A stretch of DNA of 64,000 nt from Williamsia muralis NBRC 105860 (GCF_001598915.1 NZ_BDAP01000002.1:992001-1056000); one strand, 5' to 3'. Positions 9,008 to 17,972 are shown, counted from the stretch's first letter. A program made the numbers and translations. The notes: a model not told the origin generated them from the letters alone.

Positions 9008-9027
9008 AATTCGCCGCGCCCGCGCAT

Positions 9028-9065
9028 GTGCGTCACGCCCGTGTTCGAACATGGGCGTCGCGCAT
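9028..9065. repeat. 38-bp palindromic repeat, copy 1 (possible terminator)
   Basis: Two 17-base arms (9030-9046 and 9047-9063) of the type GCGTCACGCCCGTGTTC and its near-complement form an almost uninterrupted palindrome. It matches the copy at 10098-10135 at about 32 of 38 positions. It lies between the convergent oxidoreductase and DUF559-like genes and may terminate both. Confidence 0.85.
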
Positions 9066-9080
9066 TTTCGCGGGCGTGGT

Positions 9081-10001
9081 TTATGCGTTCCCGGCAATCG
9101 AGAGCGCGTGACGGATTCGATTCGGGACCCGTCCCGGCACGTCGAGGTCTGCCGATGACCAACGGACCACTCGCCAGCCTTGCTCGGTGATCCGGTCACC
9201 CCGGTGTTTCTCGCGGCCGAGTACCTGGTGAAGGTTCTCGCCGTTGTACTTGACGAGGCCGTCCGCCTCCCCGACAACCCGCTGGGCGATCCATGCGAAG
9301 TCGACCCGGGCGATGAATCGTCCCGATTCGTCGGCGATCTCGTGTTGCAAGGTCGGAGCCGCAATACCCGCGATGTGCATCGAAGCGCGGCTCCGGCTTT
9401 CGAGCGCTGATTCGCTGCGGGCATCCATCATCGCAACGGCTCGCTTGGCCTGCGGATATCCGGGGAATCCCTCGATGAGTTTCAACTCGTTGTGCAAGTC
9501 AGCGACCGTGCACAACCCGCGGTGGAGTGCAGCGTCGCCCGTGACCAACGCCGATGGCAGGGATGAGCGGCGGGCGAGGTCGACGACGGCCCGCGCCGCA
9601 GAAGTCACCGGCACACCATCGAGCATCATGACCGACATCGGTCGGGCGTCGCGATGGATCCGGAGCAGTTTCGAGTTGCGTGATCCGGTTCCCGAGTCGG
9701 CGGTCGGTTGGACGAGGTGGACGACGCGCGGGTCCACCCCGAACAGCGGCAGCCCGTGCAGAGCGGCTGCGGACGGCCCGCCGAGCAGGTAGTTTCCGGC
9801 GAGCTTGCGAACGGTCGCCTTGCCCAGTTCGCTGTGCCGTTTCTCCATCGGCTCGAGCCACAGTGCGGGACCTGCGTAGATTCCTGGCGCGAGGGCTCTG
9901 ATCCTGCTGGTGTGAAGGGCAGTTCGGATCTCCGAAGGGGTATATCCGTGTGCGATCAGGTCTGCGCGCAGGAATGCATCCCGCCGGCTCTCGATGTCCA
10001 T
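9081..10001 (-). CDS. DUF559-like / AbiEi-type hypothetical protein
   Basis: A 306-residue protein. The N-terminal 60 residues (ESRRDAFLRADLIAHGYT, then IRTALHTSRIRALAPGIYAG) look like the winged-helix domain that precedes AbiEi antitoxin and DUF559 proteins. A middle part holds GGPSAAALHGLPLFG and VTSAARAVVDLARR. The C-terminal segment (FIARVDFAWIAQRVVGEADG, then GREKHRGDRITEQGWRVVRW) has the spaced D...E-x-D and K/R pattern of a Vsr/PD-(D/E)xK-like nuclease fold. Such genes are common, mostly single and of unknown role in actinomycetes; no partner toxin gene is next to it. The ATG at 10001 is chosen because MDIESRRDAFLRADL is the usual family start. Both ends of the gene are bounded by copies of a 38-bp palindrome. 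Confidence 0.7.
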   Translation of the reverse strand: MDIESRRDAFLRADLIAHGYTPSEIRTALHTSRIRALAPGIYAGPALWLEPMEKRHSELGKATVRKLAGNYLLGGPSAAALHGLPLFGVDPRVVHLVQPTADSGTGSRNSKLLRIHRDARPMSVMMLDGVPVTSAARAVVDLARRSSLPSALVTGDAALHRGLCTVADLHNELKLIEGFPGYPQAKRAVAMMDARSESALESRSRASMHIAGIAAPTLQHEIADESGRFIARVDFAWIAQRVVGEADGLVKYNGENLHQVLGREKHRGDRITEQGWRVVRWSSADLDVPGRVPNRIRHALSIAGNA

Positions 10002-10097
10002 GGGTAGATGGTGGTCCACCCGCGACCGTCCTGACCCCCGTCGAGGGGGCTTGTTGTGGATGGCCGCTGGTCTGGGGACAAGTCCACGCCCGCTCTG

Positions 10098-10135
10098 GTG
10101 CGTGACGCCCATGTTTCGACACGGGCGTCGCGCAT
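10098..10135. repeat. 38-bp palindromic repeat, copy 2
   Basis: This is the second copy of the palindrome at 9028-9065, in the same orientation, located between the start of the DUF559-like gene and the 3' end of the P450 gene at 10147. The arms pair as GCGTGACGCCC with GGGCGTCGCGC. Confidence 0.85.
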
Positions 10136-10146
10136 TGCGGGGGGCG

Positions 10147-11574
10147 TCAGCGACGACGGATACGCAGGCGCAGACCGTCGGGCATGAGGGTGAGGCGTTC
10201 GGTGATCGACAACTCGTAGTCGGGGTCGGCGGGTTCGAAGTCGTATCGTGCGATGAACCGCGCGAGCATCAGAACCGACTCGTGGAGGGCGAATTGCCTT
10301 CCGATGCAGGCACGTTCGCCGGTGCCGAACGGCTTGTAGGAGTGGGCAGGACGCTTCTTGACCTCGGAGGCCGCAAACCTGTCGGGGTCGAAACTTAACG
10401 GGTCGGTCCAGACCTCGGGGTCGCGGTGCACCTTGGGCAGGTGGACCACGGCCCAGTCCCCGGGCGACATCTCGTACCGGCCGCCGACAACCGTTGGCTC
10501 GATCGGCCCGCGGGTGAATCCCGGAGCCGTCGGCCACAATCGCAAGGCTTCGTCGACCACCCGCCGGACGAAACGGAACTTGGCGACCTGCTGGAACTCG
10601 GGCACGGCTTCACTGCCACCGAGGATCTCGTCGACCTCGGCCTGTGCGCGCTCGAGGAGCTCGCGGTTTCGGGCCAGGTAGTGCAGCGCGAAAGACAATG
10701 TTCCTGAGGTGGTTTCGTGGCCGGCCACCAAGAATGTGACGATCTGGTGGCGGATGTTCTCGTCGTCGAGTGCGGTCTCGCCTCGATCGCGGTTGGCACG
10801 CAACATGATGGCCAGAAGATCCACCGCGCCGTCGTCGGCACGGTTGCGGCGTTCGGCGATCAGGTCGTCGAGCATGGAGTCGACATATCGTTTGTGCCGT
10901 GCGTTCGCCCGATGGAGCAGCGAGACAATCGGTTTGGATCCCGGCAACCCCGACAACCCGCCCGTGCGCTGGCCGGTCTTGAGGCCGGCGACCATCGCCA
11001 ACACGAAGTCGTGCGGGGTTTCGCGTTCGAATGAGCCGAGGTCTTTGCCGAACGCGGCGCGGCTGATCGTTTCGAGCGTCAGGCGGGTCATGTCCGGGGC
11101 GACGTCGATGATGTCGCCCCGACCTTCCCAGAAGTCGAAGAGTTCGTCGATGGCCGACACCATCAGCGGGTGGTAATTCTGCATGGCGGTCTTGCTGAAT
11201 GCGGGCATCAGGAGGTCGTGTGCCAGACGCCAGCTGGGCTCATCGGTTGCCGCCGTGAACAATCCGTCGCCGGCGAAATCTCGAAGCGCAGCGATTGCCG
11301 GCGTGAGTACCTTCTCGAACCGGGATTCGTCGCACAGTTCCCGAGTGAGTTCGGCGGACCCGATCATGACGAAGCGGTGGCGGAAGACCCGGAACTGCAC
11401 GATCGGCCACACCTCGGCGGGCCAGCCGAGCATGCTGACGACGGGACCCTCGCGGTCGACCGAACGAAGATCGCCGACCACGGGCAGCCGGCCCGGGGGA
11501 TGCGGGAATTGATCTGCCCACGTGTTGGGCCCCACCAAATCGTTCAGCGTGCCGAGATCGGTGCTGGTCACCAT
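10147..11574 (-). CDS. Cytochrome P450, CYP102 (P450 BM3)-like haem domain without reductase
   Basis: The 475-residue P450 follows the haem domain of P450 BM3 through its whole length: CDESRFEKVLTPA, RDFAGDGLFTAATDEPSW, PDMTRLTLETI, DDENIRHQIVTFLVAGHETTSG (I helix), EALRLWPTAPGF (ExxR), and KPFGTGERACIGRQFALHE with the proximal haem Cys. It ends in ELSITERLTLMPDGLRLRIRR, where BM3 continues through a linker into its FMN/FAD reductase. No reductase domain or gene follows. The family hydroxylates fatty acids near the omega end. The start ATG at 11574 has GGGAG upstream. It is divergent from a TetR gene across two inverted repeats. It has no KstR box, so it is probably separate from the sterol regulon. 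Confidence 0.88.
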   Translation of the reverse strand: MVTSTDLGTLNDLVGPNTWADQFPHPPGRLPVVGDLRSVDREGPVVSMLGWPAEVWPIVQFRVFRHRFVMIGSAELTRELCDESRFEKVLTPAIAALRDFAGDGLFTAATDEPSWRLAHDLLMPAFSKTAMQNYHPLMVSAIDELFDFWEGRGDIIDVAPDMTRLTLETISRAAFGKDLGSFERETPHDFVLAMVAGLKTGQRTGGLSGLPGSKPIVSLLHRANARHKRYVDSMLDDLIAERRNRADDGAVDLLAIMLRANRDRGETALDDENIRHQIVTFLVAGHETTSGTLSFALHYLARNRELLERAQAEVDEILGGSEAVPEFQQVAKFRFVRRVVDEALRLWPTAPGFTRGPIEPTVVGGRYEMSPGDWAVVHLPKVHRDPEVWTDPLSFDPDRFAASEVKKRPAHSYKPFGTGERACIGRQFALHESVLMLARFIARYDFEPADPDYELSITERLTLMPDGLRLRIRRR

Positions 11575-11583
11575 GTCCGCTCC

Positions 11584-11640
11584 CTATTGAATCGAAATCC
11601 AATAGCTATGGTGGTCCGCTATTGAACCTGTGTCAAGTAG
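11584..11640. promoter_or_regulatory. Two TetR-type inverted-repeat operators between P450 and tetR
   Basis: Site 1 is CTATTG-N10-CAATAG (11584-11605). Site 2 starts with the same CTATTGA (11619-11625) and closes with TCAAGTAG (11633-11640). The pair fills the 77-bp divergent intergenic region, the position expected for a local repressor controlling both genes. Confidence 0.7.
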
Positions 11641-11651
11641 TATTCGGCTGC

Positions 11652-12281
11652 ATGGGTGTGAGAACGCGGATGACGCCGCAACAGCGGCGTGCCCAACTAC
11701 TCGACCTCGGCGCCGAGTTGTTTGCCGAGCAGCACTACGACGACGTCCACATCGAACGGGTCGCGGAGCTGGCGGGTGTCTCCCGCGGGTTGCTCTATCA
11801 CTACTTCCCGACCAAGCGGGCCTTCTTTGCCGAGCTGGTTCGACGCGCCACCGAGCGGATGCTCGCCGACACTGCACCCGATCCGCAGCTGCCACTCCTT
11901 GAGCAACTCCGCCACGGAATCGACGCCTATCTGGCGAGTTGCCGAGCCAATCGGCATGGCTCCCAGGCCATCTATTCGGGGGCGGCGAGTTCGGATCCCG
12001 CGGTGATCGCGCTGATCGAGAAAGCGACCAGGGGACAGGAGGATCGAATACTGGCCGTGATCGATCCCGGACGCGACCACCCCGAGCTCCTGCGCATCGC
12101 CGTGCACAGCTGGCTGGTGATGCTGAGGACCGCGTGCCACGCATGGCTGGCGAGTGAGGACATCTCCGCAAGCGACGTCCGGCAGATGGCCGAGCACGCC
12201 CTCCTCGGTGCTCTGACCGGCCTGCCCGACCATGCTCGCGCCGGCGCGATGGCACAGTTGCTCGACATCAACGGGGCGTGA
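11652..12281 (+). CDS. TetR-family regulator divergent from the CYP102-like P450
   Basis: A TetR-family repressor of 209 residues with the standard N-terminal helix-turn-helix (RRAQLLDLGAELFAEQHYDD, then VAELAGVSRGLLYHYFPTKRAFF, about residues 10-60) and a C-terminal all-helical ligand-binding domain. ATG 11652 (MGVRTRMTPQQRR) is chosen; the open frame upstream runs into the operator region. Its place next to the P450 and the two inverted repeats argues that it represses itself and the P450, much as Bm3R1 does next to CYP102A1 in Bacillus (known for that system, inferred here). The inducer may be a fatty acid or similar amphiphile. Confidence 0.85.
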   Translation: MGVRTRMTPQQRRAQLLDLGAELFAEQHYDDVHIERVAELAGVSRGLLYHYFPTKRAFFAELVRRATERMLADTAPDPQLPLLEQLRHGIDAYLASCRANRHGSQAIYSGAASSDPAVIALIEKATRGQEDRILAVIDPGRDHPELLRIAVHSWLVMLRTACHAWLASEDISASDVRQMAEHALLGALTGLPDHARAGAMAQLLDINGA

Positions 12282-12499
12282 GCCAGGCGGTCCCGCGCTG
12301 ATTTTCACAGGGCCTATTGCCGGCCCGCCGAAATCGGGGTGACAATGCGACATCGCGTATTTTTCTGACCGGGCATTTTACGGCCCGATGCCAGGTTGCC
12401 GATCGACGGCGGCGTATTTGAGAGACAAAAGTACATGTGTGTAGCGCCACGTCTCCGGTGAGCGATAGAGAGGCTTAGATACTGTGATCGCGACGAAAG

Positions 12500-12883
12500 G
12501 TGCGGCAATTGAAAATTGTTGAAAATCAGCGGAGCAAGAAGTCGAAGGCGGCGCATGTGGTTGCGGCCGTTGCGTCTAAGAGCCCGGCGGTGGTGACGGC
12601 GAAAACCGCCTACAAGACCGGAAAGACGACGACGTCGGTGTTGCCGAAGTTGATCGGTTTCGGAATCGCCGGTACCGGATTGGCGCACTTTGTTGTTCCG
12701 CAGGCTTTCGAATCGATCACGAAGCCTGCATTTCCCGAGAACACGCGTGAATGGATTTACGCGAATGGTGCAAGCGAGACGCTGATCGGCCTCGCCATCT
12801 CCGACAGCCGGTCCCGCGTTTACGGTTTGGTCGGGTTGGCCGCATACGTCGGATTCCTCGGCAGTCGAGTCGTGCGGGCCTGA
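12500..12883 (+). CDS. Small DoxX-like membrane protein
   Basis: The protein has up to 127 residues. A basic N-terminal region (about residues 1-48) precedes hydrophobic segments around LPKLIGFGIAGTGLAHFVV, ASETLIGLAI and VYGLVGLAAYVGFLGSRVV. The pattern GLAHFVVPQAF followed by REWIYANGASE resembles the DoxX/DoxX-like family, in which a conserved W-x-Y-x-x-G-x-x-E lies at the second helix. The GTG at 12500 is the longest start; a TTG at 12509 has better spacing from AAAGG at 12496-12500, so the start is uncertain. The stop is 9 bases before the next TetR gene, so the two are probably co-transcribed. Function unknown. Confidence 0.65.
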   Translation: MRQLKIVENQRSKKSKAAHVVAAVASKSPAVVTAKTAYKTGKTTTSVLPKLIGFGIAGTGLAHFVVPQAFESITKPAFPENTREWIYANGASETLIGLAISDSRSRVYGLVGLAAYVGFLGSRVVRA

Positions 12884-12892
12884 ACCACGTCC

Positions 12893-13549
12893 ATGAACGC
12901 TGACGCTCCAGTACGTAGATCCAGAGGGCGCCCCAAGGTCGCAGGTCTGGCTGATCAGCGGCGTACCCAGATCATCGAAGCTGCTTTCCGGGTGCTGACG
13001 GAGCGCGGCTACGAGGGCACGAGTATCGCCGAGATCGCGCAGGAGGCGGGTATCGGTCAGGGCACCGTCTATCGGTACGTGAGCAGCAAACGTGAACTGC
13101 TGGACCACGTGTTCGATTGGGCGGTCGAGCGGTTGTTCCACTCGGTGGATCCGTACTCGATGCTCCTGGACGAGCCGACCTCTCCGACCGAGCTGCTCCG
13201 ACGGTTCCAGATCATCGCCGATCGGCTGTACGACCTCATCGACGAAGATCCCGCGATGCTGAGGCTGATCGGGGTGCAGGCCAGCGCCATCGACAAGGAA
13301 CTCAAGGCCAGGGTCGTCGGCCTCGAGGGAATGCTGAATGCCGTTGTACTGCAATCGCTCACGCAGGCGATCGAGCACGGATGGCTGGTGTTGTCCACGG
13401 CTCAGAAGCCGGTGGTCGCCCGGATGTTGATGATGATGTCGCTTCCCGGCGTCGTGATGTCGCTGCGGCGGGGCATCGATGTGGCACAACGCGGCCGGTA
13501 CGTCGACGGCGCCGCCGAAATTGCTCTGCACGGAATTCTGAAACGATAG
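12893..13549 (+). CDS. TetR-family transcriptional regulator
   Basis: A TetR protein of 218 residues: a basic N-terminus (RRSRGRPKVAGLADQRRTQ), the helix-turn-helix IAEIAQEAGIGQGTVYRYVSSKRELL (about residues 40-66), and a C-terminal ligand domain. It is not KstR, whose HTH and ligand domain differ. It lies between the DoxX-like gene and a second TetR gene, all on one strand with short gaps (9 and 17 bases), which suggests one operon carrying two regulators. Confidence 0.85.
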   Translation: MNADAPVRRSRGRPKVAGLADQRRTQIIEAAFRVLTERGYEGTSIAEIAQEAGIGQGTVYRYVSSKRELLDHVFDWAVERLFHSVDPYSMLLDEPTSPTELLRRFQIIADRLYDLIDEDPAMLRLIGVQASAIDKELKARVVGLEGMLNAVVLQSLTQAIEHGWLVLSTAQKPVVARMLMMMSLPGVVMSLRRGIDVAQRGRYVDGAAEIALHGILKR

Positions 13550-13566
13550 AAAGGCTGGATGAAACA

Positions 13567-14226
13567 GTGGTGCAGCCTACGGTGCGGTCGGATACCCGAC
13601 GCACCCGGAAGCGTCGGATCCAACTGCTGGACGCGGCACTGGAGACGTTCGTCGAGCGGGGATACAGCGATGTCGGGGTCGCCGAGATAGTTGCCCGGAT
13701 CGGTTGCAGCCACGGCACTTTCTACAACTACTTCGACAACAAGCGCGACGCTCTCGATGCATTGCTGTCACGCGAACTCGCCGAGATGGTCGCCGTGGCC
13801 GAGTTGCACCGTCCGCGTCCGCGCACGCGCGAAGAGTTCATCACCGGGCTCGGTGAGCTGGTCGGACGCCTGCTCGAATACGCGCTCGAGCGCCCGCACG
13901 TCTTGACGTTCCTCGCCATGGAGGCCCCGGGCATCGACGCGGCCGCGATGGAGACGTTGGCAGGCAGCTACGCCCAACTGGGGCATCTGTGTGGGCAGTA
14001 CATCCGCCACGGCATCGAGGACGGCTATCTCCGGGACGGACTCGACATCGACGTCGCAGGCGAAGCGGTGCTGTCGTGCCTGATGGGCGCGGTTCTGCCG
14101 ATCATCTTGGACAACAGTGCGGTGGTCGACATCGATGCCACCGCCGAGACGGTGGTCGAGTTCGTCTGTTACGGGTTGAACGGACTGGACGCGACCACCG
14201 CGGCAGGTATCGCTACTGGCCGGTGA
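13567..14226 (+). CDS. TetR-family transcriptional regulator
   Basis: A TetR protein of about 219 residues with [20 protein letters not shown] and the helix-turn-helix [26 protein letters not shown] (about residues 32-57). GTG 13567 is taken as start with AAAGG some 12 bases upstream; GTG 13570 is an alternative. The much longer open frame to 13117 is a shadow of the preceding tetR gene. Its 3' end overlaps that of echA19 by 14 bases, tail to tail. Being next to echA19, it could regulate fatty-acyl or steroid genes, but nothing in the sequence shows this. Confidence 0.82.
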   Translation: MVQPTVRSDTRRTRKRRIQLLDAALETFVERGYSDVGVAEIVARIGCSHGTFYNYFDNKRDALDALLSRELAEMVAVAELHRPRPRTREEFITGLGELVGRLLEYALERPHVLTFLAMEAPGIDAAAMETLAGSYAQLGHLCGQYIRHGIEDGYLRDGLDIDVAGEAVLSCLMGAVLPIILDNSAVVDIDATAETVVEFVCYGLNGLDATTAAGIATGR

Positions 14227-15007
14227 ACTCGGGGGTTCGCTTCTCCGCGAACGCTTTCGGTCCGATCTTGGCGTCCTTGCTCATGAACACCTTGACGCCG
14301 AGTTCGGCGTCGATCTTGAACGCGTCCTTCTCGTGCATGCCCTCGGTGTCGCGGATGGCCTTGAGGATCGCCTGCACGGCGAGCGGCCCGTTCGCGGCGA
14401 TCTGCGCGGCGATGTCGAGGGCTTTGTCGAGCGCGGTGCCATCGGGCACCACGTGGCCTATCAGCCCGTAGTCCAGCGCTTCCTGGGCGGTGATGTGCCG
14501 GCCGGTGAGCAGTATCTCGGCGGCGACGGTGTACGGAATCTGCCGAACCAGGCGAACTGCACTGCCGCCGAGTGGGTACAGGCCCCATTTGGCCTCGGAC
14601 ACACCGAATTTCGCGCTCTCGCCGGCAACCCGGATGTCGGTGCCCTGCAGGATCTCGGTGCCACCGGCGATCGCGGGGCCCTCGACGGCCGCGATGACGG
14701 GCTTGGTCACCCTGCGGCCCTTGAGCAGGGAGTCGAGCATGTTCGGATTGAAGCCGCCGCTCTTGAATGAGTCACCGGGAGCGGACTTGTTCATGTTCTT
14801 CAGGTCGGCGCCGGCACAGAAGTAGCCACCCGCGCCGGTCAGGATCACGGTGCGGATCTCGTTGTCCTCATCGGCCTGGTCCCAGGCCTCTCCCATGATG
14901 GCCAACATGTCGCCCGACAGGGCGTTGCGGACTTCGGGCCTGTTCATCGTGACGATCAACGTGTGATCGCGCTTCTCGACGAGACAGTGGGGGGCGGAAT
15001 CAGACAT
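14213..15007 (-). CDS. echA19: EchA19, steroid side-chain enoyl-CoA hydratase
   Basis: A crotonase-family protein of 264 residues. The oxyanion-hole segment is [15 protein letters not shown]. Both catalytic glutamates are kept, in [13 protein letters not shown] and [15 protein letters not shown]. EchA19 (Rv3516) hydrates the unsaturated cholesterol side-chain CoA ester. The ATG at 15007 has AGGAG upstream; the open frame continues to 15391 into the promoter and fadD19, which is not coding on this strand. It is divergent from fadD19 with a shared KstR box at 15085-15098, matching Rv3516/Rv3515c. Confidence 0.92.
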   Translation of the reverse strand: MSDSAPHCLVEKRDHTLIVTMNRPEVRNALSGDMLAIMGEAWDQADEDNEIRTVILTGAGGYFCAGADLKNMNKSAPGDSFKSGGFNPNMLDSLLKGRRVTKPVIAAVEGPAIAGGTEILQGTDIRVAGESAKFGVSEAKWGLYPLGGSAVRLVRQIPYTVAAEILLTGRHITAQEALDYGLIGHVVPDGTALDKALDIAAQIAANGPLAVQAILKAIRDTEGMHEKDAFKIDAELGVKVFMSKDAKIGPKAFAEKRTPEFTGQ

Positions 15008-15084
15008 CTGGGCTCCTGAACGATGGCATGACGACGTGACGAAGGCCGTGTGATGCGGATCTCGCCCCGGCCTTGCCACCGAAA

Positions 15085-15098
15085 GGTAACACGTTCTA
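15085..15098. promoter_or_regulatory. KstR operator-like site between echA19 and fadD19
   Basis: GGTAACACGTTCTA carries the AAC-NN-GTT core and a perfect right half. It ends 11 bases before the fadD19 ATG and 77 bases from the echA19 start. Confidence 0.88.
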
Positions 15099-15109
15099 GT
15101 TTTGGGGGT

Positions 15110-16747
15110 ATGGCTTACAACATCGCCGACCTGATCGAGCATGCCGTCGACCTGATGGGCGACCGCGTGGCTCTCGAGACCGACGGCCGCAGCGAGACCT
15201 ACACGGAACTGGAACAGCGGGCCAACGGGCTGGCGCACACCCTTCGGGCGCTCGGGGTGGCGCCCGGTGAATCGGTGGGCCTGTACAGCAGAAACGGTAT
15301 CGAGGCCGTCGAGTCGATGGTCGCGATCTTCAAGGCGAGGGCCGTGATGGTCAACGTCAACTTCCGGTACGTCGAGAGCGAACTCGAACACATCCTCACC
15401 GACTCCGACACCAAGGTGCTCATCGTCGAGCGCCAGTACGTCGACAAGGTGGCGAACGTGTTGTCGAAGGCGCCGAAGCTGCGGGCCGTCATCGTCATCG
15501 AAGACGGGTCAGATCTCGACATCTCCGCCGTCGAGGGGCTGCCCTATGAGAAGGCGGTTGCCGACGGCGGAACCGAGCGCGACTTCGAGGCGCGGTCGGA
15601 CGACGACATCTACATGCTCTACACCGGCGGAACCACCGGCAATCCCAAAGGCGTCGTCTGGCGCCAGGAGGATGTGTTCCGGGTGCTCGGTGGTGGGATC
15701 GACTGGTACTCCGGTGAACCCATCAACGACGAGTGGCACTTCGCGAAGACGGGGGCCGAAGGTGGGCAGCTCGTCCGATTCCCGATCCCGCCGTTCATCC
15801 ACGGTGGGTCCCAATGGGCCGTGTTCCAGGCGCTGTTCGGTGGCGGCAAGGCAATCGTCTACCCGGAGTTCGGTGCGCACCAGACTTGGGAGATCGTCGA
15901 ACGCCACAAGGTGAACGTCATCTTCATCACCGGAGATGCCATGGGGCGCCCCATGATCGACGCTCTCGGCGAGAAGGACTACGACCTCAGCTCGGTGGTG
16001 TCGGTGGCGTCGTCTGCCGCGTTGTTCTCGGCGTCGGTCAAGGATCAGTTCATCGACAAGTTCCCGAATGCGATCATCATCGACGCGATCGGATCCTCGG
16101 AGACCGGATTCTCGGGGATGGGGATCATCTCCAAGGAGACCTCACACAGCGGCGGCGGTCCGCGCGTCAAGGCCGACCTGTCGACAGTTGTTCTGCGCGA
16201 AGATGGTTCGATCATCGAACCCGGCAGTGGCGAGATCGGCATCCTGGCCCGAACCGGGCACATCCCGCTGCGGTACTACAACGATCCGGTGAAGTCGGAC
16301 AAGACGTTCAAGGTCTACAACGGTGTCCGGTACTCCATTCCGGGTGACCAGGCCCGTGTGGAGGACGACGGCACCGTGACGATGCTCGGCCGCGGGTCGG
16401 TGTGCATCAACTCCGGTGGCGAGAAGATCCACCCAGAAGAGGTCGAATCGGCCCTCAAGGCCCACCCCGACGTCTTCGACACCGTTGTGGTGGGTGTGCC
16501 CGACGAACGGTACGGGCAGCGGGTCGCCGCGGTGGTGGCCACCCGCGACGGCGTTCGCCCGTCGCTCGAAGACATCAACAAGATCGCTCGCCAGGACATC
16601 GCCGGGTACAAATGCCCGCGCTCGGTGTGGTTCGTCGACGAGATCAAGCGGTCGCCCGCCGGAAAGCCGAACTACCGGTGGGGTACCGAGATCACCGAGT
16701 CGCGGCCTGCCGACGAAAACCTCTCCACTTCTTCACGAAAGGCCTAA
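15110..16747 (+). CDS. fadD19: FadD19, steroid side-chain acyl-CoA synthetase
   Basis: A 545-residue ANL-superfamily CoA ligase that activates the C26 carboxylate of the sterol side chain to its CoA thioester. Motifs are the P-loop [23 protein letters not shown], the hinge region [26 protein letters not shown] and the C-terminal catalytic Lys in [11 protein letters not shown]. The N-terminus ([22 protein letters not shown]) and whole length follow Rv3515c. There is no usable ribosome-binding site (GGGGG is one base from the ATG) and the KstR box ends 11 bases upstream, so translation may be leaderless. The next gene starts 3 bases after the stop. Confidence 0.94.
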   Translation: MAYNIADLIEHAVDLMGDRVALETDGRSETYTELEQRANGLAHTLRALGVAPGESVGLYSRNGIEAVESMVAIFKARAVMVNVNFRYVESELEHILTDSDTKVLIVERQYVDKVANVLSKAPKLRAVIVIEDGSDLDISAVEGLPYEKAVADGGTERDFEARSDDDIYMLYTGGTTGNPKGVVWRQEDVFRVLGGGIDWYSGEPINDEWHFAKTGAEGGQLVRFPIPPFIHGGSQWAVFQALFGGGKAIVYPEFGAHQTWEIVERHKVNVIFITGDAMGRPMIDALGEKDYDLSSVVSVASSAALFSASVKDQFIDKFPNAIIIDAIGSSETGFSGMGIISKETSHSGGGPRVKADLSTVVLREDGSIIEPGSGEIGILARTGHIPLRYYNDPVKSDKTFKVYNGVRYSIPGDQARVEDDGTVTMLGRGSVCINSGGEKIHPEEVESALKAHPDVFDTVVVGVPDERYGQRVAAVVATRDGVRPSLEDINKIARQDIAGYKCPRSVWFVDEIKRSPAGKPNYRWGTEITESRPADENLSTSSRKA

Positions 16748-16750
16748 CCG

Positions 16751-17881
16751 GTGCGTACCTCCCTGTCAGACGAGTTCGGGATCGAATACCCGATCTTCGG
16801 CTTCACACCGTCGGAGCATGTCGCCGCTGCGATCAGCCGGGCCGGTGGAATGGGCGTGCTCGGTTGCGTCCGGTTCAACGAGGCGGAAGAACTCGACGCC
16901 ACCCTGGACTGGATGCGCGAGAACACCGACGGCAAACCGTTCGGCGTAGATGTGGTGATGCCGGCGAAGATCCCCACCGAGGGGTCGCAAGTCGACCTCG
17001 ATTCCATGATCCCGCCGGAGCATCGTGCATTCGTCGAGCGCACTCTGGACGATCTGGGAGTGCCCCCGTTGCCGGACGGTGACCGGGTGAGTGCAGGCGT
17101 TCTGGGCTGGCTGCATTCGGTGGCGCGTTCGCACGTCGATGTCGCGATGACGCATGCCGACAAGTACGGGCAGATCAAGCTCATCGCCAATGCGCTGGGC
17201 TCGCCGCCCGAGGATGTCATCTCGAATGTGCACTCCCACGGGGTGAAGGTCGCCGCGCTCGCCGGCGCCAAAGAGCATGCCCTGCGCCATGTCTCGGCCG
17301 GGGTCGACCTGGTGATCGCGCAAGGGCACGAGGCGGGCGGTCACACCGGTGAGGTGACGTCCATGGTGTTGTGGCCAGAAATCGTTGACGCCGTAGGGGA
17401 TGCGGCGCACGTGTTGGCAGCCGGAGGGGTCGGCAGCGGTCGTCAGATCGCTGCCGCGCTGGCCATGGGCGCCACCGGGGTGTGGATGGGCACCTACTGG
17501 TTGACCGCCGCGGAGTACCAGCTCGGCGTGCGGGGCGCCGGGCCGTCGGTGATCCAGCAGGCGATCCTGAACGCGACGTCACGCGACACCGTGCGCCGCC
17601 GCATCTACTCGGGCAAGCCCGCTCGACTGCTCAAGACGAAGTGGACCGACGCCTGGGATGCCGAGAACGCGCCCGAGCCGCTGCCGATGCCGCTGCAGAA
17701 CATCTTGGTGGCCGAGGCACACGCCCGGATCTCGGGTGCCGACGACCCCGGTGTCGTCGCCATGCCCGCGGGCCAGATCGTCGGCCGGATGAATGCCATC
17801 ACCCCGACCGAAGAACTGATCAAGGGCCTCGTCGACGAGTACGACGCCGCCGTCGATCGTCTGGAGAAGGCTCGCCACTGA
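16751..17881 (+). CDS. Nitronate monooxygenase / 2-nitropropane dioxygenase-like flavoprotein
   Basis: A 376-residue FMN TIM-barrel protein of the NPD/nitronate monooxygenase family: IEYPIFGFTPSEHVAAAISRAGG at the N-terminus, QGHEAGGHTGEV as the phosphate and substrate loop, and VLAAGGVGSGRQIAAALAMGATGVWMGT as the FMN phosphate site. It starts with GTG only 3 bases after fadD19 and must share its KstR-controlled transcript. In sterol catabolism a homologous flavoprotein, IpdC (Rv3553), acts on a ring-degradation CoA intermediate; whether this is IpdC or a side-chain enzyme cannot be settled by eye, so no symbol is given. A hairpin terminator follows. Confidence 0.82.
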   Translation: MRTSLSDEFGIEYPIFGFTPSEHVAAAISRAGGMGVLGCVRFNEAEELDATLDWMRENTDGKPFGVDVVMPAKIPTEGSQVDLDSMIPPEHRAFVERTLDDLGVPPLPDGDRVSAGVLGWLHSVARSHVDVAMTHADKYGQIKLIANALGSPPEDVISNVHSHGVKVAALAGAKEHALRHVSAGVDLVIAQGHEAGGHTGEVTSMVLWPEIVDAVGDAAHVLAAGGVGSGRQIAAALAMGATGVWMGTYWLTAAEYQLGVRGAGPSVIQQAILNATSRDTVRRRIYSGKPARLLKTKWTDAWDAENAPEPLPMPLQNILVAEAHARISGADDPGVVAMPAGQIVGRMNAITPTEELIKGLVDEYDAAVDRLEKARH

Positions 17882-17900
17882 CCGAACCGCAGACGTTTGC

Positions 17901-17950
17901 CGAAGGGGCGATTCGCGCATCCATCTCATGGAGCGAGAGTCGCCCCTTCG
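17901..17950. terminator. Hairpin after the fadD19 operon
   Basis: An 11-bp perfect stem (CGAAGGGGCGA 17901-17911 with TCGCCCCTTCG 17940-17950) encloses a 28-base loop. It lies between the flavoprotein stop and the DUF1810 gene. Confidence 0.7.
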
Positions 17951-17972
17951 ACATCCGACGAGAGGTGAGTCC

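Noticed and set aside
13117-13566. Open extension upstream of the second of the paired TetR genes
   Set aside because: It coincides with the preceding tetR gene in another frame; its residues are Arg/Gly-rich shadow sequence without domain features.
12893-14226. Either of the two TetR proteins as KstR itself
   Set aside because: The helix-turn-helix and ligand domains do not resemble KstR of M. tuberculosis as I recall it, and neither gene has a KstR box of its own.
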